64,000 nt of DNA from Trichopria drosophilae. Its lineage: Eukaryota; Arthropoda; Insecta; Hymenoptera; Diapriidae. Each line of letters opens with the position of its first letter. The stretch's first letter is position 1. Location of the stretch: assembly GCA_030407085.1 (NCBI GenBank), contig CM059587.1, positions 108,051,501 to 108,115,500 on the forward strand, read 5' to 3'. Of this stretch, positions 47,611 to 59,261 are shown in pieces. Position numbers and translations under genes: made by a program. The notes below the pieces were generated by a model. It searched no databases and was not told where the DNA came from. It saw only the letters and a program-made list of their open reading frames with translations.

Positions 47611-48951
47611 GTTATCCTTAATTAATTAGGTATTCGTTTTGTAACATAAAGTGAGATAAATAATAATCATTTGTAATTCAAGTTTTTCAGATGACTCCAT
47701 TATTTGCTAGGGTACGTTGTGTATTAGTAATTAAAAAAATTTGTCCATTTTTAGCATACCAGTCCAGAATAATCGAAAGTTTACAAAATGTTTGTCTTTT
47801 CAACAAGTTTTTCTTTTAATTGGGCGTAACAATTGTTGCCATAATTACTTCGTTCTTTTTATATGGCGGTCTTTTCATATATACTTGCACAATTGTTTGA
47901 TCATGTTATATGATGAATGATAAATCAAACTCCCATTACAGAATCAGTTGTATTATATTATTATTTCAGAAACATTTCTTTTAACAGGTATACAAACAAA
48001 AATGGTTTTTTGTTTTTAAAACGGAAACTATTCATTATATTTAAAAAATGCTCAGAGAAAATTTGTTCGGTTTGCCATTCTCTACATGCATGTATTTTTC
48101 TTAAAACAAAATATCGATTTTCAAATGATCCACGTTTTCTCCCCGTTGAACAAACCGACCGTTCGAGCGAGTTATATGGGAATTAGGCCGCTCAATTCTG
48201 GTATTTCGACAATCAAGAAATACTAATTTACTTACCCTTTCTGATTCATTTCAACTAGCTTTATCTCTTCGCTCGTTAACGCTCGCTCAGAACATCCGAC
48301 CGAAATTATTCGAAAGGAGTTGGAAATAAAACGCTCAGAGACCTTCCGATACTGAGAATTCCTCAGGCGTCATTTCTGGGAAATGATTGGAGAATTTCTT
48401 GAGTAAGTATTTATTTTTTATATATATTTATACAATAATCTCCTTTAATTGTCAAGCTTTCCTTATTCCCGTCGGCAAGTTCGCAACAAAACGATTGTTA
48501 GTGGAAGAGTCAAACATCGAAGGCTTAGGCAAAGCACTTGCAACAATACAATTCAATATAAATTGCACTAATGAAATATTACTGAAATAGAAATTTCGTA
48601 CTTCTTACCTGATCTCGGTAACGTTTATTGCCAAAATATCTGCGGAGAATCTGGATCAAGCGGCCGGGGATTACTGCTCAGCTATCCAGAATACCAGCTA
48701 GAGACTGAATGAAATCAAATGGGAAAAAAACAGCTTATATAGGAATGGTAAACGATAAAAGGAAAAGGAAAAGTGTAACAATTTTGAATCGTCACAAGCA
48801 TTTATACCTATAATTATTGTGACACACGATTATACTTTCTAATTTATTGCGTTTATCATTGCATGGAATTTAATATTTACGAATCTGCATGAATTAAACA
48901 TAACAAATTTGCGATGTTTCACTCGTCAAACCGATTAAAACTTCATACACC
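47611..48951. other. No recognised gene
   Basis: AT-rich with a few CpG-containing stretches (48150-48310, 48600-48700). A 67-residue frame at 48387-48590 has a hydrophobic N-terminal stretch but no family resemblance and is not called. Confidence 0.4.
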
Positions 48952-49115
48952 TACACTGAAAATACTGTAGGAAACACGGTGACCCAAGTGGTACACATGG
49001 TGATCGAAATCGCAACGAGATGAGCCCTCTCACCGTAATTCAAATAGTTCCCTAATTTAGGCGATACGTTGCCCTAAAAGTGGTGGCACGATAGCCGAAA
49101 CGATCACGAAGTGTA
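48952..49115. mobile_element. 164-base MITE with TACACTG ends, family B copy 1
   Basis: Ends TACACTGAAAATACTG and GAAGTGTA. The interior CGATACGTTGCCCTAAAAGT is, in reverse complement, close to the interior of 51907-52028, so the two are related elements in opposite orientations. Confidence 0.55.
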
Positions 49116-49229
49116 TTGACGGAAAGATGGAAAAGTTATCGCCCGATGCGGAAGGACATCTATACTTCTTTCCCTCTCGAAAAGTTTCTGATCTCTTGAT
49201 AACAATTGTAGATCTGATAACCTTGATGA

Positions 49230-49572
49230 CAATTGAAGAGCTCCCGGCAAAAAACAGTCAACTCTATTTTCACTAGACTATACAGGGAAAATAAATTTTT
49301 AAGATCTTCCGGGCAACAAACAGTCAAGTTCGAGTTTTCGAAGGCACTTTTGTGACCGTTTATTTCTCCGAACATATAAAATTTGTGAGCTAACTTTCTT
49401 ATTAAATTTTACCGATTGTTTTAGGCAACAAACGGTCAAATATTTTGTGACTGTTTGTTGCTCGGAACGGTGTTGCTTTTTTGACTGTTTCTTGCTCCGA
49501 TTCATTGGTAGATTTAAACGAACAGTCAAGTGAAAATAGAGTTAACCGTTTTTTGCCGGGAGCTCTTCAGTT
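49230..49572. mobile_element. Foldback element with internal GGCAACAAACAGTCAA repeats
   Basis: The left arm (GAAGAGCTCCCGGCAAAAAA, CAGTCAACTCTATTTTCACT) pairs with the right arm at about 49525-49572. Between the arms, GGGCAACAAACAGTCAA, GGCAACAAACGGTCAA and their complement TGACTGTTTGTTGC recur, so the middle forms nested hairpins. The open frames here arise from the repeats. Confidence 0.75.
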
Positions 49573-49711
49573 GTTGATCAAAATTGCAAATCAAGCACAT
49601 GAAACCCTTGGTAAAAAAGGAGATAGAAACGGATGGATAAGATCCTATCCATTTCTGTGCAATTGTGGTTATATGTCTGAAATCGTTTTTTAATTGTTCC
49701 CCTATGGTATC

Positions 49712-50310
49712 TGTTCCGGATCGCCACGCGACGAAGCCCCTAATAATCGTTTAGGTCGAGCGGGATAATATTATAATAAAATTCCTGTAGAATTAGGAGG
49801 AAAATATAAATTAACTTCTTTGCAATTAGTTTGTTTTGGGGCGTAGTTGTTGTTTTCCGAAGTCCTGCCTCTAGTAAACAAATAATCCGAACCCGAATAA
49901 ACAGGCCTGCGGAAGGCACCTTCAGTTAGTTGATCGTGGGGTTCCGAGACGTTCGGACCAGTTTTATCATTATAATTCGGGTATATATCATAGAGACGAA
50001 ACCTTGAGGTGCGTTGGTTGTGACTTCCCGGGTCGCTTCGCGGTCTCATCGGTAGGTGAGTAATATTCGATATATTTGTTATATTGTATGTTATATATTA
50101 TTTATTCATATATTATATAAAAATGAGACATCTATTGGCGAGATATGTCTGGGGCAGGGTCCGCTCATAAGCCCCACCCGGACCTGGGACGAAACATCAG
50201 CCAACTTTTTTATTTATATTTTTCTAATATTTGCATGTGACCTAGCATTTATCGAAATATATATTCGACCCCTATAACCGCGTGACCAACCCCCTTCCCT
50301 GTACGTAACA
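49712..50310 (-). mobile_element. Solo LTR, copy 1 (599 bases) with 5-base target duplication
   Basis: On the minus strand it begins TGTTACGTACAGGGA and ends CGATCCGGAACA, the canonical TG...CA of an LTR. GTATC flanks both sides (49707-49711 and 50311-50315). Copy 2, nearly identical, lies at 54043-54647 in the opposite orientation. No internal retrotransposon region adjoins either, so both are solo LTRs left by recombination. Confidence 0.9.
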
Positions 50311-50402
50311 GTATCAATCATTAAATGTACGAGTGGATAGAAAATTTTGCCGAACAAACAAGTAAATAAATCAGTTTCTAGCAAATATCTTAATAATAAC
50401 AT

Positions 50403-50534
50403 CCCACATGGTACGTAATATCACGTAATATTACAGTAACATGACAGTAATATTGCAGTAACAGTACAGTAATATTGCAATAAGATCACAGCAATATTAC
50501 TGTAATATTATTGTAATATTATATGCCGTATGGG
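50403..50534. mobile_element. 132-base palindromic MITE made of GTAATATTAC repeats
   Basis: The outer ends CCCACATGG and CCGTATGGG are imperfect inverted repeats. Inside, CAGTAATATT or close variants recur about nine times, first mostly as GTAATATTACAGTAA and then inverted. Confidence 0.65.
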
Positions 50535-51906
50535 CCAGTACGTTTTTTCCTCGATTTTTATTACAGTCGTATCCGCCTTTATCCTAGGTCCTCTACTGCG
50601 AACTTGAATACGTTTCTATCCTCGTTTTTCATTAAAATTGTAACATATGTATGCAACTCTAAAGATCATAAGCTTTGTTTGGATTAATAAAACTTGTCGG
50701 TGTATTCAGTTTGTTTGTTTCAATGTTTTAATTCGACCCAGACTTCTAATTAATCTATCCCTATTATAATTTATCTATCGAGTCAGAAATTCATATATTT
50801 TTGTTTTATATTTAATTACGCAACGATTTGGCCAAGCACTATTACTCGAGACAGACGGGTCGAAGGTAAAGTTAGGACCTAGTTTGTTATTCAAGTTTTC
50901 AACATTCGACTTACTTGTATTTCTTAACATAAATATATAAGTACTTGGAAGAAATGTATATAGTATAATAATATATATTCAAGCTGTACAATACGGAAGA
51001 AAAATATAGTATCCATAAAGACTCCGTTTCGTATAGCAGTATCCATATGTTCTTTTTGTAATACATCAATGATGCTTTTTTGCAGCTGTTTTCATTTAGA
51101 TTTACAATGTCATCGTATATTATCAATAAAACTTTATTGCATCTGTTACCCACAGAAGGTTGCAATGTTTGTTATATTAAAAAAAAGCGTAGCTCTAAAA
51201 AGAATAACTTATAATAGGGCCGGTTACCCTAATTTTCTTAAATATATCTTTATAATAAGGTGCAAAATATTATCATTTATCGCTTTAGCTACTTTGATTA
51301 CTGCAGCTACTTGATACACGGTTGTCCTCACTATTTCGTTAGTAAAACCAATCATCACATTTGTACCTTATTTACTTATCCAGGATTAAAAAACCAACCA
51401 TTTTTCTAATAAATGTAAGTAACAATTTCATTTCATGTAAGAGCTTATTTCAGCTGTACAAAATGAAGACAAAGTACAATTATGTCTATTTGACTTCCAG
51501 CAACAAGAAAGTAGCTTACAATTGTTGTTGAATGGCATAAAAAACAGGAGGATATATCGCGCTTTTTGTAGGTTATGTACAAATTAATAACGTCTTTCGT
51601 TTTAATTTTAAAATAGAATTGTTTATTATTTTCTATGTCAGCCGTAATAAAACGATTAGTATTCATTTGAGTTTCGAGTACTCTCAAAATAATGTATTCA
51701 AGAAAATATAGCCAAAAATCATTAATTGTGCCTATGTGTTGCATTATATACTGCATGACATTTCTTTTCCATACGCGAATGCGACAGACACGATGTTCAG
51801 TAACATTTAAGTCAACGAAGTACCTAAAGTAGTATGGCAGTTGTATAGTAAATAGTACAGTTTAACTACTACAAATAGGGCATCAATGCGCTCTCAATTT
51901 CATATA
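50535..51906. other. No recognised gene
   Basis: AT-rich DNA; open frames on both strands are low-complexity and overlap each other. No repeat boundaries found. Confidence 0.45.
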
Positions 51907-52028
51907 TACACTGTACTTCAATTTAGGGCAACCGTTCGCCTAAACGTGGCATGGACAATCATCGAAATTTACGGGGACACACTGCAGTGTACTGCGTACA
52001 ACGTTTCTTCGGAATTTTTTTCAGTGTA
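51907..52028. mobile_element. 122-base MITE with TACACTG ends, family B copy 2
   Basis: Begins TACACTGTACTTCAATTTAG and ends TTTTTTTCAGTGTA. The interior GGGCAACCGTTCGCCTAAA relates it to 48952-49115. Confidence 0.6.
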
Positions 52029-52239
52029 CATATACATTACTAGACGCTAAAAAAACAATTATGCTACGACACAATTAACGGCATAAATTTAATAATATAA
52101 ATTTAATATATATTAATAAAAATTAATATAAATTTCGCGAATAAAAATTAATTTGTCAACGAAATAAATTGATGCTACGAAATTACGAACACTGCAAAAA
52201 TAAGGAACAATAATGATAATATGAAGATTTTTACCACGC

Positions 52240-52987
52240 CGCGGTAGAGAAGGACTCTTTCTTCTTTATCTTCCCCGTCGTCGCAATTATGCAGTATGAT
52301 GCAAATTTAAAGCATTTGGCGACACATTGTGATTTCGGAACAAGTTTAATGAGCAATTGCAGAGATCAGTTCATCTGGGGACTTCGAGACGACTCCATTA
52401 AGAGAAAGTTGCTTGGTGAACGTGAAAGAAACTACCAAAAAGCAATTGAAATTGCTTGTGCGATGGAATCAGCAAATAACGACATGGGTGAGATAAATAG
52501 AACCAATGCGATACATTTTATTAAAGATGATCGACGTAAAAGTGGACTTGGTTATCAAAAGTCAAATTTTAGTAATAGTTTTAAATGCTTTTGTTGTGGA
52601 AAAAGCGGCCATAGAACTAATGATTGTAATTTTCGAAAATTTTCTTGTAATTATTGTAAAAAAGTAGGACATTTGAAAACAGTATGTAAAAGTAATCCGG
52701 ACAATAAAGGAAGATTTGACATTATAAGTAAAAATAATGATAAGCGAGAAAGAAGTAATAACGACGAAACAAATTATAATTTGCATTCAGATTTTATTAG
52801 GAATAATAAGAGAAACGAAAAACAACATTATTTGGATGAAATTAATGAAATTGAAGATGTTGAAAATATGTTTTTATTAAATGATAATGAATGTATACAG
52901 AAGGAAAAACAAAATGTGTTCGTAGATCCCAAGTACTTGGATATTGTTGTCAATAACGCTAATAGTCCAGTCACTATGTACATTTGA
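52240..52987 (+). pseudogene. Gypsy-type LTR-retrotransposon gag fragment with two zinc knuckles
   Basis: The 232-residue frame from 52289 contains LKHLATHCDFG and RDQFIWGLRDDSIKRKLL, the C-terminal capsid region of insect gypsy gag. It is followed by two CCHC knuckles: CFCCGKSGHRTNDC (residues about 100-113) and CNYCKKVGHLKTVC (about 120-133). The frame lacks the N-terminal gag and everything after the expected protease start. Its last few codons lie in the terminal repeat of the element that begins at 52964, so the downstream part was lost or displaced. Confidence 0.8.
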
Positions 52988-53625
52988 AAAAGACAAAATT
53001 CCTAGTAGTAATTTTTTTTTTCTAGGTTGTAGGGGACATCGAGAAAAGCTTAACTCTCATTTTTCAGCACCTGAGAGCGCGTGCTTCTTTTGCTAGACTA
53101 AAAAACGTGAAAAAATCGTTTTTTGGCGATAACTCGGGTTCTAATAAGGCAAAATACTTTTATAATAGCTCATTTTAACGGGGTTTTCCCGCTCTACAAA
53201 TTATGTTCTATAACTTTTCGAAGAATTAAGTAAAATAAAAGAGATAAATTTTTAGTTTTTTGCGTTTTACTCGAAAGTTTTGATCGGAAATGAAAAACTT
53301 TTCAAATAAAAGTTGTAGAGCATAAAAAAATGAACAATTTTCATATATTATACGTTCACTTTTGTTGAAAAATACTCCTTGTAGAGCGCTCTCAAAGTGC
53401 GAGTTCCGCGTCAGCGGCTCAGCGGTGAATCGGCTGTGTCTCTACGCGGCATGAAATCACTGCGCCTGGGATTTCCGACTTTACTATTATAAAATATTAA
53501 TATAATATATATTTTTCACAGGCTTTATGATGCTGTACAAGTTATTTTTTATGGCACCTCGAAAATTGTAAATAATGTTCGACGAATTGAACGCGAAAAT
53601 ATAAAAAATGAGCATTTTCGAACTT
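52964..53625. repeat. Left terminal inverted repeat of the 7-kb element
   Basis: Pairs with 59262-59926. Similarity is very high from CTAGGTTGTAGGGG through AATGTTCGACGAAT and then fades. One 9-base indel near the tip distinguishes the arms. Confidence 0.88.
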
Positions 53626-53983
53626 ATTTACATTTCATAATTAGTTGCAATTAGAGCAAAGAAGATATTTTTTAAATATTTCGTAATTATTGCAGGTATT
53701 TTGAACACCGTAAAATTGTCCTCTACCAATCGAATCTGTATTTATCATTGCAGACATAATAGTCTATACGAAAATATAGTTACACTTACCAGCTGATAAA
53801 AAAATACAAGACGCCTTAAAAAATACAAGAAATTTTATTTTTGGATATAATTGATCTTAACCTATGTATGAAGTTTGGAAGAATAAGTGTATCGACAACA
53901 TTTCATATAAAAGAGTAAACAATATTTATTTATTCATTAACCATTAAACTAATTGTTATTATATTAAAAGAAATACACATAAT

Positions 53984-56900
53984 TTAGTTGTATCTAAGTC
54001 GTTTAGTTGACGGCTGGTTATCATCTTCTTCTTCTTCTTCTTTGTTACGTACAGGGAAGGGGGTTGTCGCGCGGTTCTTGGGGTCGAATATATATTTCGA
54101 TAAATGCTAGGTCACATGCAAATATTACAAAAATATAAATAAAAAAGTTGGCTGATGTTTCGTCCCGGGTCCGCTCACGGACTCTTCAGTGGGGCTTATG
54201 AGCGGACCCTGCCCCAGACATATCTCGCCAATAGATATCTCATTTTTATATAATATATAAATAAATAACATAATACACAATATAATAAATATGTCGAATA
54301 TTACTCACCCACCGATGAGACCGCGAAGCGACCCGGGAAGTCACAACCAACGCACCTCAAGGTTCTGTCTCTGATATACCCGAACTATAATGATAAACTG
54401 GTCCGAACGTCTCGGAACCCCACGATCAACTAACTGAAGGTGCCTTCCACAGGCCCGTTCATTCGGGTTCGGATTATTTGTTTACTAGAGGCAGGACTTC
54501 GGAAAACAACAACCACGCCCCAAAACAAACTAATTGCAAAGAAGTTAATTCATATTTTCCTCCTAATTCTACAGGAATTTTATTATAATATTATCCCACT
54601 CGACCTAAACGATTATTAGGAGTTTCGTCGCGTGGCGATCCGGAACATTCTACTTCTGCAACGGAAGGTGATGTGTCAGGGTTTTCCGCGTTTTCTTTGT
54701 CGATATTTTCTAAACATTCATTAATTTCATTTCGGACTATTTCTGCTGGAGTAACTGCATTTAGACACGTTTGCCCGGAACAGTGGTAACAAATGACTGA
54801 ACAATTGATGCCTGCTTTCCTGCAGCCACATGCACCACTGCAACTTCCTTTACATTTACAGGAAATTAATTTTAATAGTTCTTCAGGTGCTGGTGGCGCG
54901 TGGTTTCTGATTGGCTGTAAACCTGCATAAGTTCTAACCCAGCCATAGTTTTCGGGCTCTTTTTCATTACCTAGCCAAGTCTGGACTCTTTGCGGAGGTT
55001 TTTGTTGGTGGCAGCGTGGCTAAATTTAACTGAGTGTTTGAAGCTGATTTGACAAAACATTTGAAGCGTATCGTATCCAAGCATTTTTCCTCTTTTCGAC
55101 CTCCATACAAAGCGACCAGGAACATTTCTCCAGCCGACGTCAAGACTTTATCATCAATTGTTTGGAATTTAAATAGTTCCACCGAACTCGTTAAATTTGG
55201 CCGATTTATCAACGTTGTAATAAATTTCATCTTTCCTACATTGAATAGAGAGGACGTGGTATCACATCCGCTTAACGCGTGTAAAAAAAGGATATTACTG
55301 CGGATGGAATCATCGTATTTGAAACTCGTACAATTGAAAATCGCTTCTTTGACTTTGCCTTTAGCAGGCTTTGTGAAAAATATATTCTTTGCATTAGGTG
55401 CCAGTCCAGTAAGTAACACCAGTAAGTCGATGTCCTCACCGACAATTTCAGCTGAATCATACATTTCAACTTTTCGATTGCTGTATTGACGAGTAGGGCA
55501 TCCGCATCTTCGACAGCCTGTCGAACTTCAATTCCCGCTAACTCGAAATGAACACGAATCATGGCGATGAACCTCTCTTTGTTGTTAGCGTTTGACAGAA
55601 ATTTATCTTGACTGATTGTTGGAGTCGTGTTTTCGTCGAAAACTACATCTGGGCTTTGTTTCTTCCTAATACGCCTTTCTCTCTCAGCTGATTTCGTTCC
55701 GGAAATTGACTTGTCGTTTGTGTAACCGTCGAATACGATGCAAACATTTGTTCCAAAATGTTTCTGCACATACGTCACGTACTTTGTACAAATAAGTTTG
55801 AAATTGGTGACTTTGTCCCACACAACTTTATGTAAGAGGAATCCGCCATCTATCAATCTTATATGATTTTGTACAAACTGTACATTTTGTAATGCACAAC
55901 AACAGTACACATTGTACATCGAGGACTTAGTTCCTTTGCGCATTCCTACTTCTGTAAATAAAGTTAAAGGAAAAGGCGACAAGTCATATTTTAAATATTT
56001 TTCAATATCGGCTTCCGAATGTTTCGTTATGCACATTCTCTGAAATAGTAGCAGAGGGTCGATCATAATAGATGTAGATTCGATTTGAATGCAACTGTTG
56101 ACAGTAGCCAGTGGTTGTACTTTATCTTTTCTTTTGTAAGAGATACCGTCGAATCGTTCGTTTACGATTTTGGACATCATGGAGTCACCAATTTCCTGTG
56201 CACTCTGACAATTGATTTTGGAATGTCCAACGATTCCCGTACTTATGGACATGACATCTTTTCCTTCAGGAAATGGATTGTGGGCAGCGAGCCAAACATC
56301 TATTTTTTCGACGTCTGAATCATCTCGTATGATTCTTGCAGGACGCATGTCTACGTGTTGCTCGGAAGTAGCACAAGCGATGCCTGCGAAATTTTCAATC
56401 TGCTCGCATACATTTTGAAGGGAGATCATTCCCAAAATCCATGATGAGATGGTTGAGTCCGAAATGTTACGTTGGTGTAATCCACTAGCTGTCCAGAGTG
56501 ACCGCATCAAAACTTGTTCAATGGTCTGATCCGACATGATGCCGGACCAAAACTTTTGTGTTCTTCGAATTGTAAAATATCCTTTATTAGTGAATTTCTC
56601 TAATTCGTCGGCAGGTACTTTTTCACCCAAGGTCCTCATTTGCTGCAAATATAAATGGGCAGACTTTGCATATAAAAAATGACCGCTTGCGTGAAAAAAG
56701 GGCAGCATTTTTTGGATGGTATCAAGATGAAGAGCCCAATTTTCACTTCGCTCAGCTTCTATGAAGTTTTTGACTAAAGTCACCATTTCATAGTACTGGA
56801 CCCATAGTCTTGCAGTAGGGCTCTTGTCCTTCGTTGTTTGGAGTTCGTTGTAAAATTTATTCACGATTTCTTGGACATTTTCATTCTTGGAAGCTTCCAG

Positions 56901-58995
56901 CACAGCAGGACGATCGAGAGCATCGGTGTAATCGTCTAATACATCGAATTCATCATTACAAACGTCGATATTATTCATAATGATTTTAGATATAGCTAAA
57001 TGCGTTAGGAAGTGTGCGCGAATTGCTCTCGAGTACGCATGTCCAATAAGGATTTTTTTCACACAATTTTCTGCGTAAATAAATTTAAAAATGTCCTCAA
57101 TTCCGCTACCAGCCATGATATAGCCTATTGTTCCAAGGAAGGACATCAATAGGTGAAAGCCCCCGAGTCTCACAACGACATTCTGCAAATCGGACGATGG
57201 CTCAGAAGCTGCAACTATGTCGGAAGCTTTCCAGTAAAGCGGCTGGTCGAAAGTTACAAAACAGGCCGTCTGTTTTGAATCCTTACATCTTTTGACTGCT
57301 TCAAGAAGTGACGTGTAAATAGTATTATAATCTGAAGGGGGCGCGTTGATGAAAGGTAGGCATATGACTTTTGACATCTCATAACATAAATCCGAGGTAA
57401 TTAACTCCATGAAGCCGTTCCATCCAGGTATATCGACAACGCATTTCCATTTCCCGTATTGCCAGATAAAGTATGATACTGTAGGCAAAATTTTCTTAGA
57501 TATTTTATACAGTTCATTAACATCAGAGACACGGACATCGTGTAATCCTGCTAACGCATGTTTTTCATAGTTCAGTACTTCTATCTTCCCTAACGCATCA
57601 ATTTGTATGGCCTACTTCTCTCCAATGATACGATTTACGGGCTCATCTTTTTCAAAACCAGTGGATGGTGTAATGCACTGAATGCCACCCATCCCATGGA
57701 AAGTGCCTCGTCCGTCCAAGGTGTCCGTATTGAAATCGGCATTGTCAAAGACGAACTGGACAAACGCGTTGTCCAACGTCCTACGTTCCTTTGCGTGAAT
57801 GGCCGAATTTTCAAACGTTTGGACTTCTTTGTGTGAGGCGCTGAATCCCATACTTGATAAAATGCTGATGAGTGTTTTCGAAGCAAATTTTTTGTATAAA
57901 AATGCTCCTACGCCAATCAGAAGTGGGGAAAGGAACGAACGTGGTCGTACAGCCGCTATGATTGCATGCGCAATCGATGTACATTTCCTATTCCAAGGCT
58001 CGAGCCAACCGCGTTTATCTTTTTGTATTACCTCAGATAACAAGACAGTGCAATGTTTCAGGCACATAAGATTGCACGTCTTCCACAAAGTTGTCGGATG
58101 CTGGGTATTCACTTGTTTCATAAACCATCGAGCGAATATCACTGCGAATTATACCTGCAGCCTCACGTATGACTCGCAGTTTTTCTGCCTGAGGGTCTGC
58201 GTCTCTTCGTTCGTAAAACATGTCAGAGAGGAGTTTGTGACCAACATTTCTGAAACAAACTAAAGTACCTCGACTTTGTCTTTCCACGATGAGGATATCG
58301 TCACCATACTTTTCAAGTAATCGTCTTTTAACTGTTTTAACATGAGGAACGGTACATGTTGTAATTTGATCAATTAATGTCTGAAGTGGAAATTGACACT
58401 CACTAGAATTTTCTTGCAAATATGTAAAAATTTGTTCCATGCCTTCAGTTATGTCATCATCTTTCGGTCTTCCACTTGACACACGTTTCGACGCATCAGT
58501 AACAAGTACATAACATTTTTTGTGGTACCGAGCCCCAGCTGCTACCAGATCAAGGACACTATTCAAGCGAGACTTGATTGCAAGAGCAATGTCATCATCG
58601 CGACCGCCCAGTTTGTTCAAAATATATTCTTTCGAATTTGCATGTTTTACTCTGGAAATTTGCGTTCGGTATTTCATCGCCAATTTTGTAGCCGATTCTT
58701 GGAATTCTGTTCCGCAAAATATGCAATTTTTCTCGAAATCAAAAACTGCATTTTTCTTTTCTCCTGTTGTTGAGTTGCTTCGCCGAGAAGCCGAAAGCGC
58801 TGTTTTTTTATTCGAGTACGTTTTGTAACAGGAACTGTGCCCACTAACTTCGTTTAAGTTCTCTAACATTTGACGGTTTTCTTCATCTCCTCTTAAAACG
58901 GACACAGATAAAAGAGTTTTAATACCAATCGATTTCACTATATGCACGTCTGTAATCAAAGGTTGCTTGCATATAAAGCAATTTGAGGCACTCAT
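53984..58995 (-). pseudogene. Intronless giant protein: Cys/His modules, PIN-like region, C-terminal CXC domain (broken)
   Basis: About 1,470 codons once the inserted LTR is set aside. It starts MSASNCFICKQ at 58995. Two N-terminal zinc-like modules are visible: C6-x2-C9 with H53-x2-C56, and C91-x2-C94 with H158-x2-C161. A long middle of unknown fold follows. Near 55745-55410 the acidic motifs IVFDGY, VEDADALLV and GEDIDLLVLLTG are spaced as in PIN/FEN-like nucleases. At about 54870-54765 a cysteine-rich CKCKGSCSGACGCRKAG segment with CYHCSGQTC matches a tesmin/TSO1-like CXC DNA-binding domain. It ends with poly-Glu and STKRLRYN. Defects: a shift near 58045, TAG at 57612, shifts near 55478 and 54990, and the LTR insertion at 54043-54647. 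Multi-copy uncharacterised proteins of this style occur in invertebrates; function unknown. Confidence 0.75.
54043..54647 (+). mobile_element. Solo LTR, copy 2 (605 bases), inserted in the giant gene
   Basis: Begins TGTTACGTACAGGGAAGG and ends GATCCGGAACA. Flanks TTCTT and TTCTA are an imperfect 5-base duplication. Compared with 49712-50310 it is nearly identical but carries a short extra phrase (GCTCACGGACTCTTCAG) near 54171. The insertion splits the acidic C-terminal tail of the giant minus-strand gene, whose reading continues on the far side (poly-Glu). Confidence 0.88.
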
Positions 58996-59261
58996 TGTTA
59001 TTCGCGAAAAACTAAACTACAACAATTTCCAAAACGGCAATGACAAAGTGTCCACAAACGGCACTTACATAGAGTTCAAGAATAAAAAGGTATAAACCTG
59101 CCACGTTCGTCAACGATATACAAACGTTGATACGAAAAAGCATTTTAATATATATAACGATAATACTTCATATTCACAGCAATTACATATTATTTTTTAT
59201 AAATATTAAAATAACGAAATACATTTTGATTGCAAAAAAATTATTAAACATACGAAAGAAC

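Noticed and set aside
49771..50049. 92-residue minus-strand open frame inside the solo LTR
   Set aside because: Also present in the second LTR copy but in a TG...CA-bounded LTR with target duplication; LTRs are not expected to code, and no domain is recognised.
55034..55489. Plus-strand 151-residue open frame
   Set aside because: Antisense shadow of the giant gene, where the minus strand reads the PIN-like region.
57799..58263. Plus-strand 154-residue open frame
   Set aside because: Antisense shadow of the giant minus-strand gene.
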